The notes beneath the pieces were generated by a model that was given only the letters and a program-made list of their open reading frames with translations, did not search any database and had not been told where the DNA came from. From positions 66,096 through 130,095 of the forward strand of contig JAFQOQ010000009.1 of the NCBI GenBank assembly GCA_017403085.1: DNA of 64,000 nucleotides, written 5' to 3'. Positions 1 to 8,243 of this stretch are shown here, piece after piece; positions within the stretch are counted from its first letter, which is position 1; every line of letters begins with the position of its first letter. Position numbers and translations under genes: made by a program. The DNA is from Alphaproteobacteria bacterium (lineage in GTDB: Bacteria; Pseudomonadota; Alphaproteobacteria; Rs-D84).

Positions 1-413
1 TTTATAATAGCTTGTCGCTTAACTTTTGCACTTGGTGGTGGCAGCCATCCATATTTTAGTCTAAGAGCCATCATTACATCAATCGTTGCAAAATATTGTT
101 CTTCACTCATTTGTTTTTTTGGCAAATAAAATGCATACATCGCAAAATCTGCTGTTGTTTTTAGCATTTCTGTCGGGACATCTTGTATAGAAATATTATG
201 TGTACGACGCATATAGTCAATACGTTGATAAGCTTGTGTATTTGCAACGAAATTTTTCCAAAAAAAATCTTCTGGAATTTTATCTCCTATAGCAACCCAT
301 CGTTCTTTATAAATCATATCTTCTGTTATTTGCATAAGCTGTCCAAATAACGTTTCTTTTTTTTCTTGCAAGGTGTCTTTGTAGGGTCTTTGAAAAATAT
401 CATCTATTTTCAC
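1..413 (-). CDS. hypothetical protein, partial (runs off left edge)
   Basis: An open frame starts at GTG 413 and stays open to the window edge (about 137 codons). AAGGAAT lies upstream at SD distance and overlaps the stop of the preceding gene, so the two are translationally close (15 nt apart). Residues near 33-51 (YKERWVAIGDKIPEDFF) resemble YKERFVKVGEDIPEEVF in the upstream gene, so the two are probably divergent paralogues. I recognise no family and see no signal peptide in the visible part. It belongs to the accessory block ending at 2885. Confidence 0.6.
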   Translation of the reverse strand, partial: MKIDDIFQRPYKDTLQEKKETLFGQLMQITEDMIYKERWVAIGDKIPEDFFWKNFVANTQAYQRIDYMRRTHNISIQDVPTEMLKTTADFAMYAFYLPKKQMSEEQYFATIDVMMALRLKYGWLPPPSAKVKRQAII

Positions 414-428
414 TTTACTATTCCTTTT

Positions 429-1085
429 TTAAAATCCAGTAGAAATCAAAACTAAAACAAACATTAAAAAGAAGAGTAGGCATATAGCTCCTAAAAATTT
501 TCCCCACTCCTCCTGTATATTAGGTTCGTCTTTATTTGTAGAGTTTTCGTTGTACTCTGGGGTTGTGTATTTTATAAAACGCTCAGTTGCTGATAATTTC
601 GGCAACGTGTCAGATTTACCACGTGGAAATTTTAAGCCACGATGGTTTGCTGGGAAGCTTTTAGGAAGGTATAAACGTCTTGCTCTTATTAGAAAGCGCA
701 ATTTTTCTTCTTGTTCTGTCTGTGTCTCTGTGCTTAATTCCAGCTTTGATTGTTCTATTTTTTCACCTGCACGTGCTAACAAAAAATCATCCAACTTTAA
801 TTTATCTGAAGTTTTGCCAAACACTATCTTATTTAATACCCCCAGCTCTTTTGCTAGCAACAATTTCTCGTTTATAACAAAGTTCAGTATAAAAACTTCT
901 TCTGGGATATCTTCGCCAACTTTTACAAAACGTTCTTTATAAATATATCTTTCTGTAAGCTTCAAGGAGTCGGCGTATTTTGTGCCAACAAAAGTCCTTA
1001 AATCTTGTAAATAATCTAGGATATTATCATCCCCACGACTTTCCTTAAGCTCTTTCAACTGCTGCTCATAAGCGCCTAACGACAT
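429..1085 (-). CDS. hypothetical tail-anchored membrane protein
   Basis: Unknown family, 218 aa. A longer reading from 1118 is possible, but ATG 1085 has a strong SD (AAGGGGGAAAG) and the extra codons would run into the terminator stem of the upstream RNA. The protein is mostly charged and soluble (residues 1-190), then has one hydrophobic helix at the extreme C-terminus (LLFFLMFVLVLI), which suggests a tail anchor with the bulk in the cytoplasm. The YKERF..GEDIPEE motif is shared with the next gene downstream. It lies directly behind the structured leader RNA at 1102-1320 and is probably controlled by it. Confidence 0.65.
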   Translation of the reverse strand: MSLGAYEQQLKELKESRGDDNILDYLQDLRTFVGTKYADSLKLTERYIYKERFVKVGEDIPEEVFILNFVINEKLLLAKELGVLNKIVFGKTSDKLKLDDFLLARAGEKIEQSKLELSTETQTEQEEKLRFLIRARRLYLPKSFPANHRGLKFPRGKSDTLPKLSATERFIKYTTPEYNENSTNKDEPNIQEEWGKFLGAICLLFFLMFVLVLISTGF

Positions 1086-1101
1086 ATCTTTCCCCCTTAT
1101 C

Positions 1102-1133
1102 AAAAAAATAACCGCCATGGGAAATATGGCGGT
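1102..1133 (-). terminator. intrinsic terminator at end of leader RNA A
   Basis: ACCGCCAT/ATGGCGGT hairpin (1111-1118/1126-1133) followed on the minus strand by TATTTTTTT. It ends about 17 nt before ATG 1085, so it either releases the RNA alone or attenuates the gene. Confidence 0.7.
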
Positions 1134-1320
1134 CGGGTGCTTTCAAAATCATACGATAAATGACCCTGCTGCTTTCAGGCAAGCCCTGTTATATAACAAC
1201 AGACACCCGACCAACTTGGTCAGGCAATAACGGTGCGATGCACCATAACGGAATCACGATGCAAACGCACCGTATCGTATGGGGTTTGAAAGCCCCGAAT
1301 CCAATTCCCATCGGATTCAT
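1102..1320 (-). ncRNA. structured leader RNA, copy A (novel, pseudoknotted, terminator-ended)
   Basis: Read on the minus strand. The predicted transcript starts at A1320 with AUGAAUCC and ends in a terminator (arms 1111-1118/1126-1133, U-run 1108-1102). Helices visible: 1297-1302/1313-1318; 1281-1284/1293-1296; long-range 1150-1158 (CATACGATA) with 1273-1281; 1209-1212/1218-1221; 1186-1190/1198-1202; and 1131-1139 with 1204-1212. The 1150/1273 and 1131/1204 helices cross, giving a pseudoknot. The 1131-1139 strand also overlaps the terminator stem, so switching is possible. Copy B at 58882-59125 keeps every one of these helices with different bases. It could be a free sRNA or a cis attenuator. 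It matches no RNA family I know. Confidence 0.7.
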
Positions 1321-1325
1321 GTCTA

Positions 1326-1354
1326 ATTATATCAGGAAAATATACAAATGTAAA
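1326..1354 (-). promoter_or_regulatory. sigma70-type promoter of leader RNA A
   Basis: Minus strand TTTACA (1349-1354), 17-bp spacer, TATAAT (1326-1331). The predicted start is A1320. Copy B has the same 17-bp spacer and the same 5-nt gap to its AUGAAUCC start. Confidence 0.65.
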
Positions 1355-1476
1355 ATTTTGATATCCATACCATGTACCACCCTAAAATTCCTATTGGGGG
1401 GGCCGGGGGTATTAAATCAGAAAGAACAACAAACAATCCCCATGCTAACGCACAGAGATTGTTTCACTGGCGACTA

Positions 1477-1526
1477 TTAAAATTTTTGACCAACGGTTCA
1501 CTAACATCACCCGCCAAAAATTTTAA
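1477..1526. repeat. 12-bp inverted repeat
   Basis: TTAAAATTTTTG (1477-1488) and CAAAAATTTTAA (1515-1526) are perfect inverted arms 26 nt apart, between the divergent leader RNA A and the DinD-like gene. It could be a protein-binding site or a hairpin. I see no gene in 1355-1543. Confidence 0.5.
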
Positions 1527-1543
1527 TTCTATACGCTTTATTC

Positions 1544-1573
1544 TTGCCCCGAATCGGGATTTTTGCATACAAT
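1544..1573 (+). promoter_or_regulatory. candidate promoter of the DinD-like gene with operator-like palindrome
   Basis: TTGCCC (1544-1549), 18-bp spacer, TACAAT (1568-1573). The spacer begins inside the perfect palindrome CCCGAATCGGG (1548-1558), a plausible operator. I saw no clear alphaproteobacterial LexA box (GTTC-N7-GTTC or its complement). Confidence 0.45.
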
Positions 1574-1599
1574 AACCATATGAATTAACGGAGATTAAG

Positions 1600-2445
1600 A
1601 TGAATAGTTCAGTTATATCTTTTTTAAACAGAAAGTTTGAAGACGCTGCTTTTGAGTATGAGGGCGTAGAATGTTGGTCGGCAAGAGAATTGCAAATTTT
1701 GCTTGGGTATGTTCAGTGGCGTAATTTTGAAGAAATTATAGAAAAAGCGAAAACGGCCTGTGAGAATAGTGGAATAGAACCACACAACCATTTTGCTGAC
1801 GTCAGCAAAATGGTCAGGTTAGGTTCTGGTTCTGAAAGAGCCATATCAGACGTCATATTAACTAGGTATGCATGTTATTTGATTGCACAAAATGGCGACC
1901 CCAGAAAAGAAGAAATCGCGTTTGCACAAACATACTTTGCAATACAAACTCGCAAACAAGAAGTGATAGAAGAACGATTGGCATTAGCAGAGAGAATTGA
2001 AGCGAGGGCAAAATTAACAGCATCTGAAACAGAATTATCAAAACTGATTTACGAACGTGGTGTTGATGATGCTGGATTTGCCAGAATTCGTTCTAGAGGC
2101 GATGCAGCATTATTTGGCGGTCAAACAACACAACAAATGAAACGCAAATACGGTTCACCAGAATATAGGCCGCTTGCAGATTTTATGCCGACAGTTGTTA
2201 TTGCAGCTAAAAATTTAGCAACTGAAATGACAAATCACAACGTAAAAACAGGTAATCTATATGGAGAACGCCCTATTACACATGAACACATTCAGAACAA
2301 TACCGCTGTTCGAGGTATGTTGGCAAAACGAGGAATTAAACCAGAAGAAATTCCGCCAGCAGAAGATATAAAAAAGTTGGAGCGCAGAGTAAAAAATGCC
2401 GACAAACAAATTGCAAAAGAAGTGCCGGGATTTACTAAGAAATAA
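1600..2445 (+). CDS. dinD: DNA-damage-inducible protein D-like (DinD/BRO-N family)
   Basis: 281 aa. Residues about 1-120 carry the BRO/antirepressor-like N-terminal fold seen in DinD (the region WSARELQILLGY...W..F, then LTRYACYLIAQNGDP...FAQTYFA). The rest is charged and helical, ending KKLERRVKNADK. In E. coli DinD is SOS-induced and antagonises RecA-filament function; that role here is by family only. SD is ACGGAGATTAAG. It lies in the integrated element and points toward the att-like fragment at 2841. DinD genes are often carried by mobile DNA. Confidence 0.8.
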   Translation: MNSSVISFLNRKFEDAAFEYEGVECWSARELQILLGYVQWRNFEEIIEKAKTACENSGIEPHNHFADVSKMVRLGSGSERAISDVILTRYACYLIAQNGDPRKEEIAFAQTYFAIQTRKQEVIEERLALAERIEARAKLTASETELSKLIYERGVDDAGFARIRSRGDAALFGGQTTQQMKRKYGSPEYRPLADFMPTVVIAAKNLATEMTNHNVKTGNLYGERPITHEHIQNNTAVRGMLAKRGIKPEEIPPAEDIKKLERRVKNADKQIAKEVPGFTKK

Positions 2446-2448
2446 AAA

Positions 2449-2474
2449 CACCGCCTGAAAGGGCGGTTTTAATT
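2449..2474 (+). terminator. terminator after the DinD-like gene
   Basis: ACCGCC-TGAAAG-GGCGGT hairpin followed by TTTAATTAT. It lies immediately downstream of the stop and just before the 3' end of the oppositely oriented tRNA. Confidence 0.6.
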
Positions 2475-2475
2475 A

Positions 2476-2551
2476 TGGTGCCGGTGATAAGACTTGAACT
2501 TACGACCTTTGCATTACGAATGCACTGCTCTACCAGCTGAGCTACACCGGC
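2476..2551 (-). tRNA. tRNA-Thr (CGT)
   Basis: 76 nt with encoded CCA. Acceptor GCCGGTG/CACCGGC, anticodon arm GCATTCGTAATGC with anticodon CGT, normal T-loop TTCAAGT. It differs from the tRNA-Thr fragment at 2841-2885 in the anticodon stem and T-stem, so it is not simply the other half of that gene. It may be cargo of the integrated element. Confidence 0.93.
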
Positions 2552-2840
2552 AACATCGGGCAGTATATCCTATCACAAAAACAATTTCAAGCACCAGTTT
2601 CAGGATTTTATAAAATAAATTGTCCCCGATGGAAACTGACTGAAAACACATGAATAAAGCAGCCATAAATGCCCACCAGCAAGCAATCCAGCGCAATCCG
2701 ACCAGGGACACTATAGGGACAAAACGCTGCATAAACTGCAGCGAATTACAATTAGCTACAATCATTAAAAAACAACAAAAACCGCGGTAATCCGCTTGAT
2801 TTTTGTTGCAGATTGTTGTAGATTATACACAGTGCTATCC
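2552..2840. other. gene-free stretch with a terminator-like inverted repeat
   Basis: Between the two tRNA-Thr-derived sequences. The only structure I see is CAACAAAAA (2773-2781) pairing with TTTTTGTTG (2800-2808), with an inner GCGG/CCGC; on the minus strand it is followed by a T-run. An open frame here on the minus strand runs into the tRNA and has no SD, so I do not call it. Confidence 0.4.
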
Positions 2841-2885
2841 TTCGTAATGAGGGGGTCGTAGGTTCAAGTCCTATCACCGGCACCA
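2841..2885 (+). repeat. orphan 3' half of a tRNA-Thr(CGT) gene, probable attachment-site remnant
   Basis: Starts exactly in the anticodon loop (TTCGTAATGAGG) and continues through variable arm, T-arm (GGTTCAAGTCC), acceptor 3' strand and CCA; no 5' half is present. This is the shape left when an element integrates at a tRNA 3' end by a tyrosine integrase and regenerates the tRNA at its far end. It would put the far end left of the window and make 1-2885 element DNA. Confidence 0.65.
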
Positions 2886-2892
2886 GATAAAA

Positions 2893-2925
2893 ACATGACC
2901 GCTTAATCGCGGTCTGTTTTTTTAT
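2893..2925 (+). terminator. terminator after the tRNA-Thr fragment
   Basis: GACCGC (2897-2902), loop TTAATC, GCGGTC (2909-2914), then TGTTTTTTT. Probably the original terminator of the interrupted tRNA-Thr gene. Confidence 0.65.
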
Positions 2926-3024
2926 TTAAGTGCGTAAAATTATATAAAAATACTTATTGAAATTTATACAAAATATCCCCATCCTTGTATCAGATGGAAA
3001 GCTATAATCAACAAGGAGAAAAGA

Positions 3025-5400
3025 ATGGTAAAAAACACTTCTTTATTAACATTGCTGGGGGCGTGCAGCATGATTTCAATATTGACGGCGATGCCGGCAA
3101 TGGCACAGACCACCATCAATACTGCAGAAATATATGATGATGCAGTATCTGTTAATGACGAAGATAGAATTGCCATAACGGTTGCGTCAGGTGGCAGCGC
3201 AACATATAACGATAAATTAACCATCACTAATAAATATCAAGGCGACAGCACTAATCCCAATGATGACGTGTCGGTCGGAATTCTGAATGCGCTGGGAAAT
3301 GTAATATTTAACGCAAACACATCTATATATGCGGTTGGGCAGGGCGCAGGCACCGAAGCGCGCGCAATATCAATACAATCAGACCATGAAACAAATGCAA
3401 AATCATATGTAGAATCCAATGGTGACAATGTGGTTCTGCGCGCGAACGGTGGGGACACACCATTTACACTGTATGTCAGTGGGCATGCGTCTGAATTTGT
3501 ATCTAATTCAAAAAATTTGGGGGTATATGCAACAACATCTGGCGACAGATGGGCCCAAGCGATTACGTCACAACATGGCGCAACAATTACACTGAACGAA
3601 GGAACAAATACAAATGTTATGGCCGTCGCAAACGCAGGGGCCGCATATGGTATCGCTGTTCAGAATTTTAATGACGACAGTGGGACATTCACATCAAACG
3701 GTACGCTGACTGTGCGCGCCCAAGGCAAGGGCGAAGCGTATGGTGTATATGCCGCAGATGGTGGGTCGGTAAATGTCGCACAAATCAAATCATATGCCAC
3801 CAGCAGCACTGCAACGGCGTATGGGGTCGGCGTTATCAACAATACAACAGATGTAAATATCGGCGCAGAAGGTACAAAATCTGTGTTGAGTGGCTTTGGC
3901 AAAACCAAGGGATATGGACTGTTTGTAGAAAATGGCAGTGGCGCAACATTGAACGGCGATATCAGTTTAACTGGTTCAACCGCAGGAATATTTAATGATG
4001 GTACGGTCACAATCGCAGGTGGCAACGCAAACGGTGCAATAATTGGTAACGGGACACTGAATATCGCAGATGGTGCAACGTTGAATATTGGTGGCGCAAC
4101 AATTAAACAAGACACGTTGGATTGGAACGGCAAAGTTGTTGCTAAATTTACCAGCACAAAACAGATGGCGCGAATTAACGCAAATAATATCGTTAATGCG
4201 GGGACACTGAATCTGACGGTTGGTGGTACGGGTGTGTATAAGTTCTTTACAAACGCCAGTGCAAACATAACGTTTGACGACAATGACATTTTTGATTTTG
4301 AACAAGATGGTGTAAATATTATTGTAAAAACAAAATCAGTAGATGACATTGCAGAAAACCTGAATATAAACCAAGATACCGCGCAAACGATTGCCAATCT
4401 GTCAAACGCAGATTTTAATGCGTTGAATAATTTGTCACTGCTGGCACAGCAAGAGATTCAAAACGGAAACGTATCCGCGGTTGATTCTGTGGCAGCGACA
4501 TTAAACCCAGAAACGGCGGCGGTCGCACAATCTGTATCTGGGAATATTCAAAATGCAATAATGTCACTGACGTCTGCACGTATGAGCGGGGCGCACGTTG
4601 GACGTGCCGGTGGTGACGCAAGATTGGCAAATAGCGCAATATGGGCGCAAGGACTGTACAATAAAACAGATTTTAAAAATCAATTTGATGGCGACACAAT
4701 GGGATTGGCCGCCGGTGTCGAAGCAGACTTTGGTGGCGGTATAATGGTCGGGATGGGGTATGCGTTTAGCAAATCTGATATCAATGCAAACACCAGGTCA
4801 ATTGATGTTGATTCCGACACACTGTTTATATACGGACAATACAAGCCGGCACGTTGGTATGCAAATGCAACACTGTCTTATTCTGGGGCGGAATATTCTG
4901 AATCTGGGCGCGCGTTGGGGATGGAAGTGAATTCAGACTATAACGTGCATACGTTGGGTGCCAAAATCGCAACAGGATATGAAATCGCAAAGTGGTTTGT
5001 ACCAGAAGTCGGTATGAAGTATATGAATATTTCTGTGGAAGATTATAACAATTCGCTGAAAATAGAAAACTCTTTCGCAGATACAAATTATCTGACCGCA
5101 ATGATTGGTGCCAAAAGTGCGTTTGATATCAAAACAAAACGCAACTGGGTTATACAGCCAGAAATTAGATATGGCGTAAAATATGATTTAATATCTGATG
5201 ATAGCAGCGCAACAGTCACAATGCCTGGGGTTGAATCCTATGTCGTGACAGGGGATGCGATTGACCCATTTGGGGCCGAGGCAGGAATTGGACTGACGTT
5301 GCAGAATCAAAACCTGGATGTGTCTTTGAATTACGATATCGAAGTACGCAAAGATTATACATCACAAACAGGCATGTTGAAATTTAGATATGACTTTTAA
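3025..5400 (+). CDS. autotransporter with C-terminal beta-barrel
   Basis: 791 aa. Signal peptide at residues 1-28 (hydrophobic LLTLLGACSMISILTAMPAMA, then Q). The passenger (about 30-470) is rich in Gly, Asn, Thr and short beta repeats of the form GTLTV/GATLN, typical of a beta-helix. The C-terminal ~260 residues form an autotransporter barrel with alternating aromatic strands, ending in Phe (FRYDF). The barrel inserts in the outer membrane and exports the passenger. The passenger has no visible protease triad; adhesin is a guess. SD AAGGAG; a TATAAT at 3003-3008 lacks a good -35. Confidence 0.85.
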   Translation: MVKNTSLLTLLGACSMISILTAMPAMAQTTINTAEIYDDAVSVNDEDRIAITVASGGSATYNDKLTITNKYQGDSTNPNDDVSVGILNALGNVIFNANTSIYAVGQGAGTEARAISIQSDHETNAKSYVESNGDNVVLRANGGDTPFTLYVSGHASEFVSNSKNLGVYATTSGDRWAQAITSQHGATITLNEGTNTNVMAVANAGAAYGIAVQNFNDDSGTFTSNGTLTVRAQGKGEAYGVYAADGGSVNVAQIKSYATSSTATAYGVGVINNTTDVNIGAEGTKSVLSGFGKTKGYGLFVENGSGATLNGDISLTGSTAGIFNDGTVTIAGGNANGAIIGNGTLNIADGATLNIGGATIKQDTLDWNGKVVAKFTSTKQMARINANNIVNAGTLNLTVGGTGVYKFFTNASANITFDDNDIFDFEQDGVNIIVKTKSVDDIAENLNINQDTAQTIANLSNADFNALNNLSLLAQQEIQNGNVSAVDSVAATLNPETAAVAQSVSGNIQNAIMSLTSARMSGAHVGRAGGDARLANSAIWAQGLYNKTDFKNQFDGDTMGLAAGVEADFGGGIMVGMGYAFSKSDINANTRSIDVDSDTLFIYGQYKPARWYANATLSYSGAEYSESGRALGMEVNSDYNVHTLGAKIATGYEIAKWFVPEVGMKYMNISVEDYNNSLKIENSFADTNYLTAMIGAKSAFDIKTKRNWVIQPEIRYGVKYDLISDDSSATVTMPGVESYVVTGDAIDPFGAEAGIGLTLQNQNLDVSLNYDIEVRKDYTSQTGMLKFRYDF

Positions 5401-5428
5401 AAAAATCCCCGTTTGGGGATTTTTTTAA
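5398..5428. terminator. bidirectional terminator between autotransporter and der
   Basis: ATCCCC-GTTT-GGGGAT flanked by A-run and T-run; it serves both convergent genes. Confidence 0.75.
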
Positions 5429-6759
5429 TCAAATGGATTTTCTGATTTTTCGTATTCAATAACAATTGGCAAATGTTCCCATTTTAACGCCGTTGCAATT
5501 CCACGGCGCAAATAACGCGTATAAGATTCCGGGATGTCAGATGCGCCGCCAACATTAATTGTTATCTTCATCGGATGACGCCCCGTTTGACGTGCAAACT
5601 TAATCTTCATTGGGCGCTTTAATCTGGACATTGGTGGCTGGCGTTCTGCAACCAATTTTTCAACAATACGATTTACCAAACTGGTTGGGGCCTGGGCCAT
5701 AGATATATCCCACTGTTCATAAATACGGCGGAACATGTTTTGAACCCCAGTGCCTGTTTCAGCCGATACCGCCAATATCATAGGCTTTATTATCTGATGA
5801 AACGAATTTGAAAACTGATGTTTTAATTTTAGTAATTTTTCATCACGCAATTCAGGTTCAACCAAATCCCATTTATTCAGGGCAACGCATAATATCTTGC
5901 CAGCGTTATAGACACGCGACGCAATACCCAATGCCTGGTTCTCAATATTGCGCGTCGCATCAACCATCAATATTACAACGTCTGATTTTTCAATCGCATC
6001 CAATGACTTTAACGCAGATAATGTTTCGACATCATCTGTGACGCCCGCCTTGCGTCGAAGGCCGGCCGTATCCATTAGTAAAATATCGCGACCATAGAAT
6101 TTTGTCGGAATTTTAACCGTGTCACGCGTTATCCCGGGTGCATCCATTACAATCTGGCGTTTTTCACCCAGCACGCGATTTACAAATGTTGATTTTCCAA
6201 CATTGGGTTGGCCCAAAATAGCAATCTTGATACGATTGTCTGGGGCAGGTGGCGTTATAGATGATACATCTGTATCGCCCGCAATTTTATCCAGAAAATC
6301 ATAGATTTCTGTAAAGCCTGTTTTATGTTCGGCCGAAATCATTACCGGGTCGCCAAACCCAAGTTTATAAAAGTCATGGATGTTATTTAAACGCTTTTGC
6401 GATTCTGTTTTATTAACCAGCAGTAATATTGGGGCGCGTGTCTTGCGACGTACCAGACGCGCCCAATTAAGATCTTCGTCAGTTAGCCCAACGCGACCAT
6501 CAACAACAAATAATACTGCATCGGCTGTTGATATCGCATCTATCGCCATATTGGTCGAATCCAGCGCAATGCCAGACTTTGCATTTTCAAGACCCGCAGT
6601 GTCAAATAACTGATATGGGCGATTGCAAAAGATGCCCCCCATGCAATCACGTGTGACACCAGGACGGTCATGCACCAGCGCATCACGTGTGCCCGTTAAT
6701 GCGTTATATAATGTCGATTTGCCCGTGTTGGGGCGACCAGCAATTGTTATTTTCATCAT
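5425..6759 (-). CDS. der: ribosome biogenesis GTPase Der (EngA)
   Basis: Two tandem G domains, the signature of Der: P-loops GRPNTGKST (near residue 8) and GQPNVGKST (near 184), each with DTAGL switch II and NK[WT]/NKWD-type base-recognition motifs, followed by the KH-like C-terminal domain. It acts in 50S subunit maturation. Length about 444 aa is normal. Candidate starts are GTG 6762, ATG 6759 and ATG 6756; GGA of the SD best fits the ATGs. Divergent from the Yip1-like gene. Confidence 0.95.
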   Translation of the reverse strand: MMKITIAGRPNTGKSTLYNALTGTRDALVHDRPGVTRDCMGGIFCNRPYQLFDTAGLENAKSGIALDSTNMAIDAISTADAVLFVVDGRVGLTDEDLNWARLVRRKTRAPILLLVNKTESQKRLNNIHDFYKLGFGDPVMISAEHKTGFTEIYDFLDKIAGDTDVSSITPPAPDNRIKIAILGQPNVGKSTFVNRVLGEKRQIVMDAPGITRDTVKIPTKFYGRDILLMDTAGLRRKAGVTDDVETLSALKSLDAIEKSDVVILMVDATRNIENQALGIASRVYNAGKILCVALNKWDLVEPELRDEKLLKLKHQFSNSFHQIIKPMILAVSAETGTGVQNMFRRIYEQWDISMAQAPTSLVNRIVEKLVAERQPPMSRLKRPMKIKFARQTGRHPMKITINVGGASDIPESYTRYLRRGIATALKWEHLPIVIEYEKSENPFD

Positions 6760-6766
6760 CACTTTT

Positions 6767-6813
6767 CCATTGATTTTTTATAATTATAAAGCAAAAATAT
6801 AAATAATCAATGG
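6767..6813. repeat. 9-bp inverted repeat in the der/Yip1 divergent region
   Basis: CCATTGATT (6767-6775) and AATCAATGG (6805-6813) are perfect inverted arms around a very AT-rich centre, spanning almost the whole intergenic space. It could be a shared operator. Confidence 0.4.
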
Positions 6814-6823
6814 GGGTATTATT

Positions 6824-7420
6824 ATGAAGAAAAAATTTAAAAACCTGCTGACACATGTCAAAGATATTGTCGTTAATCCCAAGCGGTATTTCACTAAAAT
6901 TGTTGCAGATGGGAATCTGGAAGAATCTATGTTAAAGGCGTTTTTGTACGGTCTGTTGGGTGGATGCTTGGTTTTATTATTGCGTCTGATTGGCGGGGCA
7001 ACGGTGACAATTGGGGCAATATTTACTGCAATTATCGTTGTGCCGGTACTGGCGGTGGCATTGTTGTTTGTGATGGGTGGGCTGCTGATGCTGGTGTCTG
7101 AAATAACCGGTGGCGAACGCGACTGGGAAATTGCGATAAAGGGTTTGGCGTCTATATTCTTTATATACCCAATGATATTGGTTTTAAATGCAATGGCGTT
7201 TAACTGTACATCAATATGGATTATCAGTTTGATGGTGGATATATACGTATTATTCTTGTTCTATAATATATCTGTGTATTGTCTGCGCGGGAAACGCGGG
7301 AACGTGATGTTGGTTATTGCAATATTGGCGCTGTTTATCGCAACTGTTTATGCAACTGATTACCGCGTTGGGTGGTTTATGCTGAAAAACACCAGTGCAA
7401 CGTTGGCATGTTTGTTATAA
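6824..7420 (+). CDS. Yip1-family integral membrane protein
   Basis: 198 aa with about five hydrophobic segments after a short basic N-terminus (VVNPKRYFTKI is the typical lead-in of bacterial Yip1-domain proteins, before LEESMLKAFLYGLLGG). The family sits in the inner membrane; its bacterial role is unknown. SD GGGGG precedes ATG. Monocistronic, followed by its own terminator. Confidence 0.7.
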   Translation: MKKKFKNLLTHVKDIVVNPKRYFTKIVADGNLEESMLKAFLYGLLGGCLVLLLRLIGGATVTIGAIFTAIIVVPVLAVALLFVMGGLLMLVSEITGGERDWEIAIKGLASIFFIYPMILVLNAMAFNCTSIWIISLMVDIYVLFLFYNISVYCLRGKRGNVMLVIAILALFIATVYATDYRVGWFMLKNTSATLACLL

Positions 7421-7448
7421 AAAAACTGGCGTTTGCCAGTTTTTTTTT
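7421..7448 (+). terminator. terminator after the Yip1-like gene
   Basis: ACTGGC-GTTT-GCCAGT followed by eight T. Confidence 0.8.
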
Positions 7449-7509
7449 CTGATACAAAAACCACATATAAAATGATATAATTGTATCTAGTTCATGCGAG
7501 AGAGAATAT

Positions 7510-8232
7510 ATGAAAAAGAAAGCAGACAAAATTGTATCGCTGAAAAATATTAACAAAAGTTTCCCCGTAGAACTGGGGGGCGAACAGCAGGTATTGTTTA
7601 ATATAAACTTTGATGTTTATACCGGTGAATTTGTCGCGATTATGGGGCCTAGTGGTTCTGGAAAATCCACATGTATGAATATTATTGGCGCACTGGATAC
7701 ACCAACGTCTGGAACGTACGAGTTGTATGGGCGCGACGTGACAAATCTGACGGCAGATGAATTGGCGACCGTACGAAATGAACATATTGGATTTGTTTTT
7801 CAACAGTTTAATTTGCTGGCGAAACGCAGTGTGTTGGATAATGTTATGTTGCCCCTGATGTACCAGGGACTGAGTATAAGCGAACGCGAGGCACGCGCAC
7901 GCGAAATGTTAAAACGCGTGGGATTAGAGAATTTTGAATCTTACCTGCCAACACAATTGTCGGGCGGGATGAAACAGCGCGTCGCAATCGCACGCGCGCT
8001 GGCAGGGAACCCTAAACTGATTCTGGCAGACGAACCAACAGGGGCGCTGGATAGTAAGATGGGAAATGAAATTCTGAAATTCTTTAAACAATTAAATAAA
8101 GAAATGGGTATCACAATCATCATGATTACGCATGAATTTGATATCGCAAAATATGCAGACAGGTTAATTCATATCCGCGATGGTAAAATAAACTATAACG
8201 GGGCAATTCCGCGTAACGATAGAAATTTATAA
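7510..8232 (+). CDS. ABC transporter ATP-binding protein, MacB/LolD type
   Basis: 240 aa. Walker A GPSGSGKST near residue 47, Q-loop FVFQQFNLL, signature LSGGMKQR near 150, Walker B LILADEPTGALD, H-loop MITHE. The sequence style (LTADELATVRNEHIGFVFQQF) is that of the MacB/LolD/FtsE branch. It powers the permease encoded 11 nt downstream. SD GAGAGAG. There is no MacA-like periplasmic adaptor gene in the neighbourhood, so the substrate (peptide, lipoprotein, drug) cannot be named. Confidence 0.9.
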   Translation: MKKKADKIVSLKNINKSFPVELGGEQQVLFNINFDVYTGEFVAIMGPSGSGKSTCMNIIGALDTPTSGTYELYGRDVTNLTADELATVRNEHIGFVFQQFNLLAKRSVLDNVMLPLMYQGLSISEREARAREMLKRVGLENFESYLPTQLSGGMKQRVAIARALAGNPKLILADEPTGALDSKMGNEILKFFKQLNKEMGITIIMITHEFDIAKYADRLIHIRDGKINYNGAIPRNDRNL

Positions 8233-8243
8233 GGATATAATAA

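Noticed and set aside
1186..1320. A 43-codon AUG-initiated frame at the 5' end of leader RNA A
   Set aside because: Copy B has a stop at the fourth codon of the same frame, while the RNA helices are kept, so the conserved signal is structural, not coding.
1102..1320. Leader RNA as tmRNA, RNase P RNA, SRP RNA or group I intron
   Set aside because: No tag frame or CCA end, no RNase P GAGGAAAGUCC-type core, no SRP GGUCAGG loop, and the helix order does not fit the P3-P8-P7 arrangement of group I introns.
1500..1600. SOS (LexA) box expected before a DinD-like gene
   Set aside because: I found only a CCCGAATCGGG palindrome and no GTTC-N7-GTTC or GAAC-N7-GAAC site.
2514..2765. Open frame of 83 codons on the minus strand between the tRNA-Thr sequences
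   Set aside because: It runs into the tRNA gene, has no SD and no family resemblance.
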